A DNA stretch of 7,686 nucleotides from assembly GCA_021161765.1 (NCBI GenBank), contig JAGGZZ010000017.1:1-7686 (forward strand). Direction: 5' to 3'. Positions 1-5,494 of the stretch are shown here, piece by piece. A program made the position numbers and the translations under genes. Under the pieces are notes generated by a model. It had not been told where the DNA came from. It saw only the letters and a program-made list of their open reading frames with translations, and searched no databases. The DNA is from Candidatus Methanophagales archaeon. Lineage in GTDB: Archaea > Halobacteriota > Syntropharchaeia > Alkanophagales > Methanospirareceae. The stretch's first letter is position 1. The number at the start of each line of letters is the position of its first letter.

Positions 1-2
1 CT

Positions 3-140
3 CGCTTTCGCTCACACTCTAAATCACTCGCGTTAGTTCACATGTATGGGGACAAGAAAGTGAAAGAAGAACTTGAGAAAGCGAACAGAATATTCAAAAA
101 CTCTTTTCTACCCTATGATTCTCTCACAGTGAGGATTTGA
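3..140 (+). CDS. Possible C-terminal end of an unrecognised protein (5' partial)
   Basis: This frame is open from the left window edge to a TGA at 138-140. From the ATG at 42 it would encode 32 residues (MYGDKKVKEELEKANRIFKN and on). The composition, rich in Lys/Glu with AAG, GAA and GAG codons, looks like a real alpha-helical protein tail, while the part before 42 (RFRSHSKSLALVH) is less convincing. I recognise no family. It converges on, and overlaps by 17 nt, the small minus-strand ORF ending at 124; at most one of the two may be real at this junction. The protein could start at 42 or run in from outside the window. Low confidence. Confidence 0.3.
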   Translation, partial: RFRSHSKSLALVHMYGDKKVKEELEKANRIFKNSFLPYDSLTVRI

Positions 141-309
141 TTTTCTTCTCAAGCTTCTTCGCAAATTCTAAATCAGTAAATGCCTTTAATCTTTTGATTG
201 TGGTGTCATAAACATCAATTTGCTCCTCTTCCAGTGTCTCTGCATAATTTGCGGCTCGATCAATTTCGAGTCTTTTACATACCTCAGAACCGTTAATAAA
301 TGCCTGCAT
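124..309 (-). CDS. Hypothetical small charged protein, 61 aa
   Basis: The ORF has an ATG at 309 and a TGA at 124-126. The product is strongly charged and predicted helical: a middle segment reads NYAETLEEEQIDVYDTTIKR and the tail is lysine-rich (KKLEKKIKSSL). I do not recognise a family. It lies immediately downstream of the radical-SAM-like fragment and overlaps its 3' end by 17 nt in another frame, so it could be a separate small gene, or the continuation of the same gene after a single-base frameshift near 293-309. It contains only one Cys, so it does not supply the CxxxCxxC cluster motif that a radical-SAM protein would need at this point. Confidence 0.4.
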   Translation of the reverse strand: MQAFINGSEVCKRLEIDRAANYAETLEEEQIDVYDTTIKRLKAFTDLEFAKKLEKKIKSSL

Positions 310-478
310 ACTTCCTTTCCAACCCCTCTTCGCCCACTCTGGTTACAATCCCCTCTGTTTCTTTCGCAAGTTCTAAAGGGTCAAAGGGTTCAAACTCCGG
401 CGTTAGATACCGTTGATATGCATCTTGCATCTTGCATCCTGCATCCCCGTCCACCACCCCCCGCGCGCAAGCTTTCAC
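293..478 (-). pseudogene. Truncated N-terminal fragment resembling an archaeal radical-SAM protein
   Basis: The ORF starts with a GTG at 478 whose GTGA overlaps the stop of the S49 protease gene, and ends at TAA 293-295, giving 61 residues. The segment PFDPLELAKETEGIVTR followed by GEEGLERKYAGIY resembles from memory the N-terminus of archaeal radical-SAM proteins, in which a phrase like 'FDPLxLAxxTExIVxR...ERKY' precedes the CxxxCxxC iron-sulfur motif. Here the frame stops right after that phrase and no cysteine motif follows in any frame. Residues 9-22 are encoded by GATGCA-type heptamer repeats, so the true start may be one of the internal ATGs. The most economical reading is a gene remnant cut off by deletion or frameshift; a genuine small gene is also possible. 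Confidence 0.4.
420..447. repeat. Four tandem GCATCYY heptamers
   Basis: Four consecutive 7-nt units are visible on the plus strand: GCATCTT, GCATCTT, GCATCCT, GCATCCC. On the minus strand they read as GATGC units and lie within the first codons of the radical-SAM-like fragment (residues DAGCKMQDA). Being a multiple of 7, not of 3, changes in copy number would shift the reading frame. Confidence 0.6.
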
Positions 479-1230
479 CGCATCATATCTTCCATCACTC
501 TTCTCAACAATCCTTTCCTCCTCCTCTCGCTGTAATCTATTATCTTCTCCTTTTTTATCCCGCTTCGCTCTTTCGCTATCCTTATCGCTAAGTCACGCCC
601 ACCGAGATGGTCGATCAATCCCACTTCTTTTGCTTCTCTGCCCAGATACACCTTACCCGTGGATAAATCCTTCACCTTTGCATCGTTCATGTCCAAACCC
701 CGGTTCTTCACTATGGCGCTCAAAAAGCTATCCTGAATCTCATCCAATTCCTTCTTCATCAGCTCGCGTTCTTCTTCCGTCGACTTCTCATACGGCAGTC
801 CCAAGCCCTTATAGATGCCTGTTTTTAGCGTCTCCACGTCTATGCCAAATTTCTTCATTAACTCTCCGATGTCGGGTCTTATGCTCATAACGCCTATGCT
901 CCCCACTGTGCTCAGCTCATCCGCGACAATTTCGTCGCATGCACTCGCAACCCAGTAAGCGCCTGAAGCCGCATGTTCCCGTACCCACGCTATTGCGGGC
1001 TTATCCATATTTTCTATGCAAGTTGCTATCTCCTTTGATGCAAAAGGCGTCCCCCCGGGCGAATTTATCTCAAATATCACTGCTTTTATCTTCCTCTTCT
1101 TCTCTGCTTCCTCTATGTCACTTATTACTTCAGTAGACGCGGTCATGAGCCCGAAAGCCGACTCTTCTGACGTAATCATTCCCTTTATCGGAATTATCGC
1201 AATTGCTCCTTTTTCTTTCATTTTACGCAT
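475..1230 (-). CDS. sppA: S49 family serine protease (SppA-like), soluble form
   Basis: A 251-residue protein of the signal-peptide-peptidase A / ClpP-crotonase fold. The segment FEINSPGG (53-60) is the conserved S49 'NSPGG' strand-turn. The nucleophile is predicted as Ser89 in AASGAYWVAS and the general base as Lys141 in GIYKG; the 52-residue Ser-Lys spacing equals that of the archaeal SppA of Thermococcus kodakarensis (Ser162/Lys214). TVGSIGV (108-114) is also typical. Family members cleave leftover signal peptides or other membrane-associated peptides. Archaeal SppA usually has an N-terminal membrane anchor; here the protein starts directly at the first strand (GAIAIIPIKGMI), so it would be cytosolic unless a start was missed. 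No upstream in-frame extension is visible, and no Shine-Dalgarno precedes the ATG. The stop overlaps the GTG of the downstream fragment (GTGA). Confidence 0.9.
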   Translation of the reverse strand: MRKMKEKGAIAIIPIKGMITSEESAFGLMTASTEVISDIEEAEKKRKIKAVIFEINSPGGTPFASKEIATCIENMDKPAIAWVREHAASGAYWVASACDEIVADELSTVGSIGVMSIRPDIGELMKKFGIDVETLKTGIYKGLGLPYEKSTEEERELMKKELDEIQDSFLSAIVKNRGLDMNDAKVKDLSTGKVYLGREAKEVGLIDHLGGRDLAIRIAKERSGIKKEKIIDYSERRRKGLLRRVMEDMMR

Positions 1231-1355
1231 GTTTTTATATTATCAAGAAGTATCAAAAGTATCTTCTTACTATATGCTTTTTCATTTAAATTTTCGATTC
1301 TCATAATAATATCTGCCTGAGCTATTTTTCACTTCTAACAACAGGCGCAACAACG
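1231..1355 (-). promoter_or_regulatory. Leader/promoter region of the S49 gene
   Basis: This AT-rich gap separates hepT from the S49 gene. On the minus strand the best TATA-like box is AAAATTTAAATG at 1294-1283, preceded by a purine/BRE-like GAATCG; this would place transcription start near 1262 and give a leader of about 30 nt. The leader carries AAGAAG and CTTCTT flanking two GTATC copies (1244-1268), a weak dyad. The evidence is pattern only. Confidence 0.3.
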
Positions 1356-1703
1356 TCATAGGTGTTCCTCGTTGTCAATGATTTTTTCCAGTTCGGTTAC
1401 CAAAGGCGGAATGTCCTCTTCGACAGTCCTCCAGACAATGTCAAGGTCAATGTCGTAATAGCCATGGATTAGTCGGTTACGCATTCCCACAATCTCATTC
1501 CACGGAACATTAGGATATTTCGTGCGAAACTCCGCGGAGACACCGACGGCCGCCTCACCGATAATCTCTAACAGATGGACAAGCGACAGATTCAGCATTC
1601 GATCAGTATCCAGGTCGAAGCGACTTTTTCCAGTAGAAAATTCCAGAACTTCACGAGCGGCATCCAGTATGTGACGAACACGAACCAAATCAGTCTTCGA
1701 CAT
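1356..1703 (-). CDS. hepT: HepT-like toxin ribonuclease (HEPN, DUF86)
   Basis: A 115-residue helical HEPN protein. The catalytic RX4HXY motif is intact as R75-NRLI-H80-G-Y82 in the segment GMRNRLIHGYYDID. In this family the Arg and His form the RNase centre of a dimer that cleaves RNA (tRNA in characterised cases), and the Tyr is the residue that the MntA partner modifies by AMP transfer to silence the toxin. The length matches full-length HepT proteins. It is the distal gene of a two-gene operon: its ATG at 1703 lies inside the last codons of mntA, a 14-nt overlap that couples translation of toxin to antitoxin. Family assignment is secure; toxicity and target in this organism are inferred. 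Confidence 0.92.
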   Translation of the reverse strand: MSKTDLVRVRHILDAAREVLEFSTGKSRFDLDTDRMLNLSLVHLLEIIGEAAVGVSAEFRTKYPNVPWNEIVGMRNRLIHGYYDIDLDIVWRTVEEDIPPLVTELEKIIDNEEHL

Positions 1704-2046
1704 ACAACTCCTCCGCCGTGGCTAGCACATCATCACGAAAGTATCGGCTCAAGTCCCGAGGGGTTCTCAAATCGACCTTCTGCCCTTTAAACACGGAAGA
1801 AAGTTCCTCTTCCATTCGAACCAGACCGAAGAGACCGGGAACATGGACGGAGTCGAACTCAACGAGTATATCAATATCACTATCGGGTCTAAAATCATCA
1901 CGTAAAACAGAGCCGAAAAAAGCCAGTCTCCGGATATGTTTTCGCTTACAGAATTCGGCAATCTTCCGTTTTGATATTCTAATACGTGGTTTTTTCTTCT
2001 TCGTCTTCCTGTCAAAATTCTCTATTTCTTCCGGTATCGTATTCAT
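1690..2046 (-). CDS. mntA: MntA-like nucleotidyltransferase antitoxin
   Basis: A 118-residue minimal nucleotidyltransferase. The family signature GSX10DXD is complete: G45-S46, then ten residues (VLRDDFRPDS), then D57-I-D59; a third acidic residue, D92 in KVDLRTP, is in the expected place. MntA enzymes transfer AMP from ATP to the tyrosine of the HepT RX4HXY motif and so neutralise the toxin. I chose the ATG at 2046 because GGAGGTGAT lies 6 nt upstream; the reading frame stays open to 2355 but that part is antisense to nadE and has no coding character. The first ~28 residues are a very basic extension (RKTKKKKPRIRISKRK) that many MntA proteins lack, perhaps for RNA or DNA binding. Overlaps hepT by 14 nt. 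Confidence 0.92.
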   Translation of the reverse strand: MNTIPEEIENFDRKTKKKKPRIRISKRKIAEFCKRKHIRRLAFFGSVLRDDFRPDSDIDILVEFDSVHVPGLFGLVRMEEELSSVFKGQKVDLRTPRDLSRYFRDDVLATAEELYVED

Positions 2047-2055
2047 TTTTATATC

Positions 2056-2064
2056 ACCTCCTCT
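2056..2064 (-). promoter_or_regulatory. Strong Shine-Dalgarno site deciding the mntA start
   Basis: GGAGGTGAT on the minus strand, separated by ATATAAAA-type sequence from the ATG at 2046. It is a near-perfect anti-16S match with ideal spacing and fixes the mntA start against the longer open frame. Confidence 0.8.
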
Positions 2065-2090
2065 ATTCATTACTATAAATGTCTTTAGTA

Positions 2091-2100
2091 TTAAATATAA
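2091..2100 (-). promoter_or_regulatory. Candidate TATA box for mntA-hepT
   Basis: TTATATTTAA on the minus strand. A start site about 25 nt downstream (near 2070) would give a ~24-nt leader containing the Shine-Dalgarno site. A second AT-rich candidate, ATTTATAGTA at 2080-2071, is too close to the RBS to be preferred. Confidence 0.4.
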
Positions 2101-2107
2101 CCATCGG

Positions 2108-2120
2108 TTTTTAAATTTTT
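2108..2120 (+). promoter_or_regulatory. Candidate TATA box for nadE
   Basis: TTTTTAAATTTTT, centred about 31 nt before the nadE ATG at 2145. Archaeal TATA boxes sit ~25-30 nt before the transcription start, so the transcript would begin at or a few bases before the ATG. The absence of a Shine-Dalgarno there fits a leaderless mRNA. Confidence 0.45.
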
Positions 2121-2144
2121 CGATAACAAAACAGAAATTGTAAA

Positions 2145-2897
2145 ATGAACGGATTGCCAGATCGAATAACCAACTGGATACGCGAGAAAGTAAAAGAAGC
2201 AGATGCCGAAGGTGTAGTAGTGGGAATGAGCGGCGGACTCGATTCCTCTGTCGTTGCGGCATTATGCAAAAAAGCATTCCCTGATACCTCGCTTGGTTTG
2301 ATATTGCCCTGCTTCTCCTCGAAAGAAGACGTGGAGCATGCGAGAATGGTTGCAAAGAAATTTGAAATAGAGACGAAGGAGATAGACCTCTCGGATATTT
2401 TCAAATCCTTTTTGAACACATTAGAAGAGCGAGGATACGATGTTGAAGACAAGAAAATCGAAATGGATATTCCCGTAGCTAACCTTAAACCACGTCTCAG
2501 GATGATTTGCCTCTATTACTTCGCTAATAAGCTCAATTATTTAGTTGTGGGTACCGGGAACAAGAGCGAACTTTCGATTGGCTATTTTACCAAATACGGT
2601 GATGGCGCTGTGGACCTGCTGCCGCTTGGCGACTTGCTGAAAACCGAAGAGAGAAAATTGGCACAGGAGCTTGATATTCCGGAGGCAATAGTAGATAAAG
2701 TGCCGAGTGCTGGACTGTGGAAAGGCCAAACAGACGAATCCGAGCTTGGAATGAGTTATGATATGCTGGATAAAACCCTCTTAGCATTAGAAATCGGGAA
2801 TCTCAGTGGTTGCGACCCGGAATCCGTAAAAAAGGTAAAACGGATGATAGATGTTTCGCGACATAAAAGAGAAAATATAGCGGTGTTCAAAAAATAA
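2145..2897 (+). CDS. nadE: NH3-dependent NAD+ synthetase
   Basis: A 250-residue N-type ATP pyrophosphatase that amidates nicotinic acid adenine dinucleotide to NAD+ through an adenylated intermediate, the last step of NAD synthesis. All family motifs are present in order: the pyrophosphate-binding loop SGGLDSS (29-35), NLKPRLRM (113-120), GTGNKSE (136-142), GYFTKYGDGAVDLLPLGDL (146-164), PSAGLWKGQTDESELG (187-202) and a C-terminal HKR (240-242). There is no N-terminal glutaminase (nitrilase-like) domain, so it must use free ammonia, as in most short archaeal NadE proteins. The length is ordinary for this form. It is the only gene among the confidently called ones on the plus strand, diverges from mntA across a 98-bp gap and converges on the NMD3 gene. 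Confidence 0.97.
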   Translation: MNGLPDRITNWIREKVKEADAEGVVVGMSGGLDSSVVAALCKKAFPDTSLGLILPCFSSKEDVEHARMVAKKFEIETKEIDLSDIFKSFLNTLEERGYDVEDKKIEMDIPVANLKPRLRMICLYYFANKLNYLVVGTGNKSELSIGYFTKYGDGAVDLLPLGDLLKTEERKLAQELDIPEAIVDKVPSAGLWKGQTDESELGMSYDMLDKTLLALEIGNLSGCDPESVKKVKRMIDVSRHKRENIAVFKK

Positions 2898-2916
2898 TTT
2901 GACAATGTCTCATTTC

Positions 2917-3146
2917 AAATTACCGCAGAGAGCGCCGAGTACGCAGAGTTTTAAGACTGTTCCAATCATGGTAGTGCCATAGATTATGTTGTTCACCACG
3001 GAGACACCGAGAATCCGAGAACTTATCAATTGGGATTTTGGTATCTATTCTTAATTCTCACAGGTATTCTTCATTTTTTCCTCCTCCGTGTCTCTACGTT
3101 TTTTCTTTATGCCTTTGCGTTCTCCGTGTACTCTGCGGTGAAATTT
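2917..3146. repeat. Nested imperfect palindrome of CGCAGAG/CACGGAGA units
   Basis: The convergent gap between nadE and the NMD3 gene holds four related units arranged symmetrically. The outer arms are 2922-2948 (plus) and the reverse complement of about 3113-3139; both begin ACCGCAGAG and match at about 21 of 27 positions, with AAATT-like bases outside each arm. The inner arms are CACCACGGAGACACCGAG (2994-3011, plus) and the reverse complement of CCTCCGTGTCTCTACG (3083-3098). The centre (3023-3078) shows no coding sequence. A separate short hairpin, GTGAAATT (3138-3145) with AATTTCAC (3158-3165), reaches the NMD3 stop codon. Possibly a non-autonomous element or a folded 3' region shared by the two convergent transcripts. 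Confidence 0.6.
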
Positions 3147-3164
3147 AAGGATTTAGCAATTTCA

Positions 3165-4076
3165 CTATAAAATTCGGCTGTGTCGTCGGGCTTTATTCGT
3201 TTCTTTTTTCTTCAAGAACGTCCTTTCCCCAGTTGCCACATCCACGCACGCTATTCCTTTTTCTTTACGCACTTTCACAACCGAAAACACTTTATCTCCT
3301 ATTTCCACTTTCTCCCCTTCCGTGAACGCAGGAAGCCGGACAGAAAAAGACACCCGGTATACATTCCTGCCGTCTTTCTTCCCATATAATTTCCGGCTCT
3401 CCGAAAAACCACCACCTAATTTCTTCACTATCTGCCTCGAAATCCTGCGACCGCATTCCATACTGCTGACGTATATGTCCAGCCCCTCCTTCAACTTCGT
3501 TTCTTTAGATATAAAATCCGCATCTCCTAACCTTGAATACGCAATCTCCTCTGCCATAGTGAGTTCTTCATCTGCTGGAATTCTATCGTCTGCTCTTATT
3601 TGTACTATACCCGCGTAATATCCTCCCGTTATCCTACTACACCGTTCACAAGTCCCCCTTTTCAAACTAACTGCTGTTTCTCCCCTCTCTTCTATTTCTA
3701 CTCCTTTTATCTCTGCTTTTACCCTCAAAGGCACAATCATCCGGTTCTCGGTATCTTTTAGCTCGTTCCCCCCCAATACTTCCACACGGACGTTACATTC
3801 ATGCCCGTACCGCTCTCGTATGTCTTTTCTTATCGCATCCGTAACCACTTCCTCTATGCTCGTCCGCTCTTTTCCTGCTCCTTTACCCTTGAAATATCCG
3901 CCACAAATCTCACACACGTTTACACGTATCGGTATCGCTAATGTTTCAGCATCAATTAACCTTATCCCTTTCGTGAAGCACGCTCGGCATAAAGAATCAA
4001 AAAGTTCATCTGTTTTTTTTCCGCATTTAGGGCAAAATTTACTCCACCTCTCTTTATCGCCACTGCTCTCTTTCAT
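3165..4076 (-). CDS. nmd3: NMD3-family 60S/50S ribosome biogenesis protein
   Basis: A 303-residue archaeal NMD3 homologue. In eukaryotes NMD3 is the export adaptor of the large ribosomal subunit; archaeal forms keep the zinc-binding N-terminus and folded domains but lack the C-terminal export signals, and probably act in large-subunit maturation. Cysteine pairs fit the family: C15/C18 (CPKCG) with C30/C33 (CRAC), then C55/C58 (CEIC) with C143/C146 (CERC). Between these lies a mixed domain (residues 75-135), followed by MAEEIAYSRLGDADFISK (174-191), GLDIYVSSM and GRRISRQIVKKLGG (209-222), which are typical for NMD3. The C-terminal part (240-285) looks like an OB/SH3 barrel (FSVVKVRKEKGIACVDV), and the tail is basic. 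No Shine-Dalgarno precedes the ATG. It converges on nadE. Confidence 0.9.
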   Translation of the reverse strand: MKESSGDKERWSKFCPKCGKKTDELFDSLCRACFTKGIRLIDAETLAIPIRVNVCEICGGYFKGKGAGKERTSIEEVVTDAIRKDIRERYGHECNVRVEVLGGNELKDTENRMIVPLRVKAEIKGVEIEERGETAVSLKRGTCERCSRITGGYYAGIVQIRADDRIPADEELTMAEEIAYSRLGDADFISKETKLKEGLDIYVSSMECGRRISRQIVKKLGGGFSESRKLYGKKDGRNVYRVSFSVRLPAFTEGEKVEIGDKVFSVVKVRKEKGIACVDVATGERTFLKKKETNKARRHSRIL

Positions 4077-4115
4077 ATCGCTTTGTTGTATATAACGTAT
4101 AACGTCCTTTTATTC

Positions 4116-4223
4116 AAGACACAGATTTACACGGATTTACGCAGACTTATTCACGTTTAGCATTGTTGGTTTTTATCGTCTATCTGTGTTAATCTGCGTT
4201 AATCTGTGTTAATCTGTGTCTTT
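4116..4223. repeat. Inverted ACACAGATT-type repeat between the CoA-binding and NMD3 genes
   Basis: The left arm (4116-4148) and the reverse complement of the right arm (4182-4223) both start AAGACACAGATT and continue as decamer-like units (ACACAGATTA, ACGCAGATTA); they agree at about 28 of 33 positions, around a 33-nt loop. The right arm begins 3 nt after the stop codon of the CoA-binding gene, and the left arm lies ~40 nt upstream of the NMD3 start. RNA from either strand could form a long hairpin; a terminator role for the upstream gene is possible but no clean U-tract follows. Confidence 0.7.
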
Positions 4224-4226
4224 AAT

Positions 4227-4619
4227 CTATTCCCTTCTCTTTACCATCACGCATACGTCATGCACTACTTTTATGCCGTTCTGAACGCAAAACGATATTG
4301 CACGCTCGGATTCCGACCCGGGCTGCATCCATACTCTTTTTAGTCCTAAATCCCTGCATTCCACGACTATCTTCTCCGTTACTTTTGGCGGGACTACGGT
4401 ATCTACAATGTCGGGTTTTTCGGGCAGTTCGCTCAGCGAATGATAGCATCGGTCGCCTAAAACTTCGTCAATGTTCGGGTTCACGGGGTAAACTACGTAA
4501 CCTGCTTCTTTCAGGTCTTTGTATACCCGATGCCCGTATTTCGCGGGGTTGCTCGAAACGCCGATGACTGCAAAAACGTTCTGTTTGCGCAGGAAGTCAG
4601 CTATCTGGTCGGTGTTCAT
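4227..4619 (-). CDS. CoA-binding domain protein (YccU type)
   Basis: A 130-residue single-domain Rossmann protein of the CoA_binding_2 family. The nucleotide-binding strand-loop is FAVIGVSSNPAKYGHRVYKDL (16-36), followed by VVYPVNPN (42-49), the strand DIVDTVVPP (70-78) and the loop VWMQPGSESE (96-105); Cys123 near the C-terminus is also commonly seen in the family. This is the same fold as the CoA-binding domain of succinyl-CoA synthetase alpha subunits and of ADP-forming acetyl-CoA synthetase, but without the catalytic domains, so it is expected to bind CoA or an acyl-CoA without a known reaction. It stands alone, with repeats immediately on both sides, and no Shine-Dalgarno is evident, consistent with a short or absent leader. 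Confidence 0.9.
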   Translation of the reverse strand: MNTDQIADFLRKQNVFAVIGVSSNPAKYGHRVYKDLKEAGYVVYPVNPNIDEVLGDRCYHSLSELPEKPDIVDTVVPPKVTEKIVVECRDLGLKRVWMQPGSESERAISFCVQNGIKVVHDVCVMVKRRE

Positions 4620-4668
4620 TTTGGACGCTTTGTTTTGTTCTTGTACATAATGTATAGCTTCTTTCTAT

Positions 4669-4926
4669 TTAAGACACAGATTTACACGGATTTTCAATAT
4701 TTCTTAATACAGCAGTTCTTATGCTTCTTACAGGAGCAAGTTCGGATTGAGGACTGGCTGCATTTGATACAGGTCCTTTTAGTTCCTTTATGATCAGGGG
4801 GCCATTATTATCACCGAACCACTCGGCGTAAAATTTGGGCTTTTCCCATCCATACGCAATTACAGCCACAAATTCATTTCTTCTTTCGGAGGTTTCTTTT
4901 TGAAAGAAAGGTTTGTTACCAATCAT
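4669..4926 (-). CDS. Hypothetical protein, 85 aa, coupled to the upstream unknown gene
   Basis: The ATG at 4926 overlaps the end of the upstream 166-residue gene by 11 nt, which suggests translational coupling. The N-terminal half reads as a folded beta-rich segment (NEFVAVIAYGWEKPKFYAEW, 17-36, then GPLIIKEL), and the second half (residues 51-75) is Ser/Pro/Ala-rich. The last residues (NPCKSVS) and the stop are encoded by a copy of the ACACAGATT-type repeat at 4671-4693, so the original 3' end may have been replaced. I recognise no family. Probably a genuine gene, perhaps with an altered C-terminus. Confidence 0.5.
   Translation of the reverse strand: MIGNKPFFQKETSERRNEFVAVIAYGWEKPKFYAEWFGDNNGPLIIKELKGPVSNAASPQSELAPVRSIRTAVLRNIENPCKSVS
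4671..4693. repeat. Third copy of the ACACAGATT-type repeat
   Basis: These 23 nt are identical to the start of the left arm of the inverted repeat at 4116-4138 and in the same orientation. The two copies also sit in similar surroundings: each is roughly 40-50 nt upstream of a minus-strand start codon (NMD3 at 4076, CoA-binding protein at 4619), with similar AT-rich sequence between. This copy overlaps the 3' end of the 85-residue gene. Confidence 0.75.
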
Positions 4927-5416
4927 AATCGTATACTCTTATCCAATCATAAAATTCATCTTCATCCGCACTAAAATATGTCCTAAGTCGCATCTCAAAC
5001 CATCCAACATCTTTGCACACGTCTTTTATCTCCTCCAAATCAACATCCGTGATAAAACCTTCTTTCTTGATAAACGTAAAGAAATCGGAGATAGCTCTAA
5101 GAAACGATTTAATCTCGGACATTCTGGGATTCATAAACTTTCTAATATACCAATTACCCAAAAATGTCCTGATTGTATCCCCTGTAACTTCCAGAATACT
5201 CAACGCATCGTCATAGACAAATAGATAATCCATTACAAAGTAAGCTGCCAATTCGGCTCGTTTAGCAGCAGTGCTCTCTTTCAGTCCTTTGTCCTTCTTC
5301 AAATATTCATAGAAAAGGTCGAAAATTATTTGGGACCTTTTCCACTGTTTGTCATACTCCTCTTCTGAATTATCTTCCTTGATGCATTCGAAATGTTCGC
5401 TCTTTAGCTTTTTCAT
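4916..5416 (-). CDS. Unknown helical protein with a recombinase-N-terminal-like segment
   Basis: A 166-residue, predicted all-helical, acidic protein. Residues 30-120 (for example LFYEYLKKDKGLKESTAAKR at 34-53, later SFLRAISDFFTFIKKEGFI at 104-122) have the pattern of the SAM-like core-binding domain found at the N-terminus of tyrosine recombinases: a first helix, 'K-x-S/T' before the second helix, and a final helix ending in a Phe-rich 'F-x-F-x-x-x-x-G' turn. No catalytic domain (Arg-His-x-x-Arg-Tyr) follows; the protein ends in an acidic aromatic tail (DEDEFYDWIRVYDYDW). It may be a DNA-binding or regulatory protein, or an unrelated helical fold. The stop overlaps the next gene by 11 nt. 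No Shine-Dalgarno is evident; TAAAATTTAAAG lies directly before the ATG. Confidence 0.65.
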   Translation of the reverse strand: MKKLKSEHFECIKEDNSEEEYDKQWKRSQIIFDLFYEYLKKDKGLKESTAAKRAELAAYFVMDYLFVYDDALSILEVTGDTIRTFLGNWYIRKFMNPRMSEIKSFLRAISDFFTFIKKEGFITDVDLEEIKDVCKDVGWFEMRLRTYFSADEDEFYDWIRVYDYDW

Positions 5417-5457
5417 CTTTAAATTTTACTTTCATAGTAACCTAAAAAATAAAAAGG

Positions 5458-5483
5458 AGGGGGTGAGGGGAAAAACACCCCCT
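5458..5483. terminator. Bidirectional hairpin terminator after metF
   Basis: An 8-bp perfect stem, AGGGGGTG (5458-5465) with CACCCCCT (5476-5483), closes a 10-nt loop. It begins 12 nt after the metF stop on the minus strand, where it is followed by CCTTTTTATTTTTTAGG (5457-5441). On the plus strand it is followed by GG and eight T (5486-5493). This fits an intrinsic terminator for metV-metF; there is no plus-strand gene nearby for the other orientation to serve. Confidence 0.7.
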
Positions 5484-5494
5484 GGTTTTTTTTA

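Noticed and set aside
432..890. Plus-strand open frame of 152 codons rich in Ser, Pro and Leu
   Set aside because: It is the antisense shadow of the S49 protease gene and of the heptamer repeat; composition is typical of reverse-strand reading of Glu/Lys/Arg-rich coding DNA.
2047..2355. N-terminal extension of the mntA reading frame
   Set aside because: It runs antisense through nadE, includes the promoter region, and a strong Shine-Dalgarno supports the ATG at 2046 instead.
2898..3164. Possible tRNA or small RNA gene in the convergent gap
   Set aside because: No cloverleaf or T-loop (GTTCRAAYC) pattern is visible; the structure is explained by the repeat units.
4116..4223. CRISPR-like array from repeated ACACAGATT units
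   Set aside because: Units are contiguous decamer-like repeats without unique spacers of regular length, and they are arranged as an inverted pair.
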